Source: Pusillimonas minor
GTDB taxonomy: Bacteria > Pseudomonadota > Gammaproteobacteria > Burkholderiales > Burkholderiaceae_B
Assembly (NCBI RefSeq): GCF_014237865.1
Contig: NZ_JACJUU010000004.1
Coordinates: forward strand, 212,026 to 276,025
Length of the DNA stretch: 64,000 nt
Direction of reading: 5' to 3'
The notes under the pieces were generated by a model. It did not search any database and was not told the origin of the DNA. It was given only the letters and a program-made list of their open reading frames with translations. Positions within the stretch are counted from its first letter, which is position 1; each line of letters starts with the position of its first letter. The position numbers were made by a program, and so were the translations under genes. Shown piece by piece: positions 60,949 through 64,000 of the stretch.

Positions 60949-62085
60949 ATGAACATTTTAATCACCGGAGGGGCAGGCTTCATTGGTTCGCGGCTTGCAG
61001 CACGGCTTCACAAGCATGGGCATCGAATCACAATTCTCGATAACCTAAGTCGACAAGTTCACGGAGATAATCCGGAGTTTTCTGCCGATTTACAGAAAAT
61101 TGCCGATTGTATTGAGGGTGATGTTTGCGATCGCATCCTCTTGGCTGATTTGGTAAAGCACCAAGAAGTCATCATTCATTTTGCGGCCGAGACCGGCACA
61201 GGCCAGTCGATGTATGCCATTCAACATTACGAACATGTGAATATTGCAGGTACATCTGTTCTGCTAGATATTTTGGTCAATGAGGGGTTGGGCTCAGTTC
61301 GCAAACTGGTCGTTGCATCATCGCGGGCAGTTTATGGTGAAGGCCAATATCGCTGTTCAACGCATGGGGTTGTTTATCCACAGGCACGTAAGCCAGAGTT
61401 AATGTCTGTCGGGCAGTTCGAGCCAATTTGCCCCCTATGCAATTCAATAGTTGCGGTCGAGCCAACTAGCGAGGAAGCACCGTTTGCACCAACATCTTTT
61501 TATGGCCTAACCAAACAAGTACAAGAACAAATGGTGCTTATGTTCGCGAATGCATTGAAAATCGATGGCATCGCTCTGCGCTACCAAAATGTTTATGGAC
61601 CCGGGCAGAGTTTGTCAAACCCATATACGGGTTTGTTGGCCGTGTTTTCCAATCTTGTACGTAAAAATCAGGACCTCAATGTATTTGAAGACGGGAACGA
61701 AAGCCGGGATTTTGTCTATATTGACGATGTTGTAGAGGCGACGGCTTCTTGCGTTGATGAAAAAATTAAAGGTACCTGGACTTTTAACGTTGGGTCTGGT
61801 GTACGGACATCAGTTCTAGAGGTGGCTAAGGCCGTCATCAATTATTTTGGCGCTAACGCTAAGGTTAATATCTCTGGCGATTTTCGGGTAGGCGATATTC
61901 GCCATAATATGGCAGATATTTCTTCCTTGAAGGCATTAACCGGCTTTTCGCCCAGATGGTCGTTCGACGATGGGTTGCATCAGTTTTTGGATTGGGCGAG
62001 CAAACAGGATGCTGTAGATGCGGGCTTTGAAGGTTCGATGAAAGAGCTTGCTGACCGGGGTCTTTTGGGTGTCAAAAAGCCTTAG
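60949..62085 (+). CDS. NAD-dependent epimerase, probable dTDP-L-rhamnose 4-epimerase
   Basis: The 378-residue extended SDR has [43 protein letters not shown] and YGLTKQVQEQMVLM. Its insert holds cysteine-containing pieces YRCSTHGVVYPQARKPE and FEPICPLCNS that resemble the WbiB/Tll group, which turns dTDP-L-rhamnose into dTDP-6-deoxy-L-talose. Position next to rmlBDAC fits. UDP-glucose 4-epimerase-like specificity is the main alternative. The gene is intact, unlike its relative at 45628, which lacks the C-terminal 60 residues. Confidence 0.78.
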   Translation: MNILITGGAGFIGSRLAARLHKHGHRITILDNLSRQVHGDNPEFSADLQKIADCIEGDVCDRILLADLVKHQEVIIHFAAETGTGQSMYAIQHYEHVNIAGTSVLLDILVNEGLGSVRKLVVASSRAVYGEGQYRCSTHGVVYPQARKPELMSVGQFEPICPLCNSIVAVEPTSEEAPFAPTSFYGLTKQVQEQMVLMFANALKIDGIALRYQNVYGPGQSLSNPYTGLLAVFSNLVRKNQDLNVFEDGNESRDFVYIDDVVEATASCVDEKIKGTWTFNVGSGVRTSVLEVAKAVINYFGANAKVNISGDFRVGDIRHNMADISSLKALTGFSPRWSFDDGLHQFLDWASKQDAVDAGFEGSMKELADRGLLGVKKP

Positions 62086-62117
62086 TAGAAAGATGGCAGT
62101 TAATAGGTCCAGGAAAA

Positions 62118-63113
62118 GTGATCAAGAGCAATAGTCTGGCGGGGCGCCGTATCTTGTTGATTGTGGCGGGTTTCTTTGGGTACGACAAAGAAATTGTAAA
62201 GCGGCTGAAGGCAAGAGGAGCCGATGTTACCGTATACGAGGACAGGCCCTCTACCACTACGACAAGTAAAATTCTTAATAGGCTTCATCCAGCACTAGTG
62301 TCGGGTGCTGCAAGCCGGTACCTTGATTATATTCTTCTGCAGTGTCGGGGTAAAACTTTTGACGATATCGTGGTCATTAAGGGCGAGTCTTTCACGCCGC
62401 CTTTGTTAAAGCGGCTTTTCGAGGCGTTTCCTGGTGCTCGTACCACGTTTTATATGTGGGATAGCTTTCGCAACAGTAAAGGGGCCCGAGCCAAGCTTTC
62501 GTTATTCGATAGGTGCTTCAGCTTTGACCCTTATGACGTCGCCGAGACGAAAGGCCTTAAATTAAGGCCTTTGTTTTTTGTCCCAAGTTATACACGGCAA
62601 GTTGAGGTACAACAAGATATTGATATGCTGTTCGTTGGGACTGTGCATACAGACCGATATGCAGTACTTAAAAGGTTTGTGTCGAAGCTGCCCAATAGCA
62701 TTAATACGTGCTTTTATTTGTATTTTCCTGCCAAGATTATCTATAACGTGCGACGCATCCTGGACCCTCAGTTCTGGGGCGCAAAAAAAGAGGAATTTAA
62801 CTTTACGCCGCTTAGTCATGATGAAAATGCGCGTCTCTATGCTCGAACTCGAGCCGTCATCGACATTGAGCGTGTCATCCAAAAGGGGTTGACTATGCGG
62901 ACCTTTGAGGTTTTGGCATCTGGAAAGAAGCTCATTACAACCAACAAATCTATTCTGACTTCTGGGCTTTACGACCCCTCCAATGTCTGCGTAATTGATC
63001 GCCAAAGTCCAGTGCTCCCGCCAGGTTTTATGGGTTCGCCCTTCAAGCCCTTGCCCCCCGACGTGCTGTACAGATATTCATTGGATGGCTGGATTGACGA
63101 TGTGTTTCTTTAA
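62118..63113 (+). CDS. CgeB-like glycosyltransferase family protein
   Basis: The 331-residue protein lacks the usual GT4 start but has a C-terminal part of the CgeB/Glyco_trans_1_2 type: DENARLYARTRAVIDIERV, MRTFEVLASGKKLITTNKSI. The middle has IVVIKGESFTPPLLKRLF and YMWDSFRNSKG. Likely another transferase acting on the repeat unit or a cell-surface lipid. GTG start with AGGA six bases upstream. Moderate G+C, and 32 bases after the epimerase. Confidence 0.75.
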   Translation: MIKSNSLAGRRILLIVAGFFGYDKEIVKRLKARGADVTVYEDRPSTTTTSKILNRLHPALVSGAASRYLDYILLQCRGKTFDDIVVIKGESFTPPLLKRLFEAFPGARTTFYMWDSFRNSKGARAKLSLFDRCFSFDPYDVAETKGLKLRPLFFVPSYTRQVEVQQDIDMLFVGTVHTDRYAVLKRFVSKLPNSINTCFYLYFPAKIIYNVRRILDPQFWGAKKEEFNFTPLSHDENARLYARTRAVIDIERVIQKGLTMRTFEVLASGKKLITTNKSILTSGLYDPSNVCVIDRQSPVLPPGFMGSPFKPLPPDVLYRYSLDGWIDDVFL

Positions 63114-63254
63114 CTTCAGTTGGGGGTAGCGTTAACGTGTCGGTACACTGCGGGTCTCAAAGGAGCGCTTTGGCATCAGGGCGTAGGGCGGCTGTTTTAT
63201 CTCGCACAAACGTGTATGTTTGACAGAAAGCTGAGTCGATTTTTTTTTGTGCTT

Positions 63255-63605
63255 ATGTCGTCCAAATGGCGCCGCATACCCTTTGCCCTATGCGTTCTGG
63301 CTTTGGCCTATGGTGTTTTTCGCGCGCAGCCGCCGCCAGACTTGTTCTTGCAGTCCGACAAGGTGCTGCATGTGGTGGCGTTTTTTGGCTTGGCGTTGTG
63401 TACGCGTCTGGCGTTTTGCAATGCGCGTTGGCTTGGTGTGCTGGCCGGCTTGTTGCTGGCTGCGGCAGGTACCGAATACCTTCAGCAGTGGGTGCAGCCG
63501 CTACGTATGTTTAGCGTGTACGATGCGGCCGCCAATGGGGTGGGGGTAATGCTGGGCGTAGTGGCCTGGGTGGCCTTGTTGCGTGTTTGCCGTGCGCGGG
63601 CCTAG
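63255..63605 (+). CDS. VanZ-like membrane protein
   Basis: The 116-residue protein has three or four membrane segments and VanZ-type features: LQSDKVLHVVAFFGLALCTRL, AGTEYLQQWVQPLRMFSVYD and AANGVGVMLG. The function of stand-alone VanZ proteins is unknown; they are frequent near polysaccharide genes in betaproteobacteria. Start: ATG 63255 (MSSKWRRIPFAL) is preferred by family length; ATG 63216 or TTG 63120 would add 13 or 45 residues. It converges on the sugar-transferase fragment, with four bases of overlap. Confidence 0.78.
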   Translation: MSSKWRRIPFALCVLALAYGVFRAQPPPDLFLQSDKVLHVVAFFGLALCTRLAFCNARWLGVLAGLLLAAAGTEYLQQWVQPLRMFSVYDAAANGVGVMLGVVAWVALLRVCRARA

Positions 63606-63879
63606 TAAGCGCCGCTGCGGCCCAGCACCACACCCACGGTTTTAAACAAAATGGCAATGTCGTGCCATAACGACCAGTTTTTAACGTACCAGGCGTCAAA
63701 GTAAACGCGGGTGTCGTAGTCAACGTCGTTGCGCCCGCTAACTTGCCACAGGCCTGTCATGCCGGGCTTGGCCATAAGGTAGTAGTCGGCGTATTCGCCG
63801 TAGCGGGCCAGTTCGGCGTAAACAATGGGGCGTGGGCCCACCAGGCTCATGTCGCCGCGCAGTACGTTCCAAAGCTGGG
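63602..63879 (-). pseudogene. Sugar transferase (WbaP/WcaJ-type), cut by insertion
   Basis: The remaining ~92 codons encode the C-terminus of an undecaprenyl-phosphate sugar phosphotransferase: QLWNVLRGDMSLVGPRPIVY, YYLMAKPGMTGLWQVSGRND, YFDAWYVKNWSLWHDIAILF, VVLGRSGAY. Homology stops exactly before QLW, where DELPQLW would be expected, and foreign sequence begins (63880 onward). The N-terminal membrane part and the catalytic start of the domain lie elsewhere. Such enzymes load the first sugar on the lipid carrier, so the locus would depend on another initiating transferase. The gene runs opposite to the rest of the cluster. Confidence 0.88.
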
Positions 63880-64000
63880 TGTTCAACGTCAACTATCTTG
63901 GCCGGTCGGCGTCAATTAACTTGGCCGGTTGACGCTCATTGATGCTGGTCTTGTTGTTTACGCTTTAATGATGTTTTCCTGCGGTAACTTTCCCCCTCCA
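63880..64000. mobile_element. Left end of an insertion sequence (partial)
   Basis: From TG at 63880 the sequence departs from the sugar-transferase gene. It contains two near-identical 20-base direct repeats at 63888-63907 and 63911-63930 (three differences, both with CTTGGCCGGT). Multiple short repeats just inside a TG terminus are typical of IS21-family ends, where the transposase binds. The transposase genes would be outside the window, so family and size are not certain. No coding frame is seen in the visible 121 bases. Confidence 0.7.

Overview
The window reads as the chromosome of a betaproteobacterium of the Burkholderiales, most likely Alcaligenaceae-like. Reasons: fairly high G+C outside one island, DUF1841 and DUF934 proteins, a sulfite/nitrite reductase followed directly by DUF934, the serS-rarA-lolA-ftsK/trxB neighbourhood, and adjacent dimeric and monomeric isocitrate dehydrogenases. 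The taxonomic placement is inference from gene content. No rRNA, tRNA or CRISPR array was seen.

Left part (1-12.5 kb): a MoxR ATPase/vWA pair faces two small cytochromes c. A molybdenum-hydroxylase (CO/xanthine dehydrogenase type) operon follows that has been reduced to fragments: a CoxG-like gene with a frameshift, a CoxS-like gene without its first [2Fe-2S] site, a large-subunit/FAD-subunit chimera with no start, and a MarR remnant. Then come a lipoprotein, an SDR/flavin-monooxygenase pair with a convergent AraC regulator, and a sulfite/nitrite reductase with DUF934.

Middle (12.5-36 kb): housekeeping genes (Smr protein, trxB, ftsK, lolA, rarA, serS); a sulfur-oxidation unit (flavocytochrome c sulfide dehydrogenase, YeeE/YedE transporter, fused SoxY-SoxZ carrier); a signalling block on the minus strand (PAS histidine kinase, REC-ANTAR regulator, PAS chemoreceptor, globin-coupled GGDEF-EAL protein); icd and monomeric icd side by side; and a HigB/HigA-type toxin-antitoxin pair.

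Right part (36.4-64 kb): a Wzy-dependent surface polysaccharide locus. The export half starts with a Gly/Ala-rich secreted protein, a YjbH/GfcD-like outer-membrane protein and a secreted MORN-repeat protein, then Wzb, Wza and Wzc. Next is a low-G+C variable section: a decayed manC and a damaged epimerase gene, a Wzx-like flippase, a HAD-type protein, two methyltransferases, glycosyltransferases, a Wzy polymerase and an acetyltransferase. An intact manC, rmlB-D-A-C, a probable dTDP-L-rhamnose 4-epimerase, a CgeB-like protein and a VanZ-like protein follow. At the right edge, the gene for the initiating sugar transferase is cut by what looks like an insertion-sequence end.

Functionally, ManC and RmlABCD supply GDP-mannose and dTDP-rhamnose (possibly also 6-deoxy-talose). 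The island transferases build and decorate the repeat unit, Wzx and Wzy flip and polymerise it, and Wza/Wzb/Wzc with YjbH and the MORN protein would export it.
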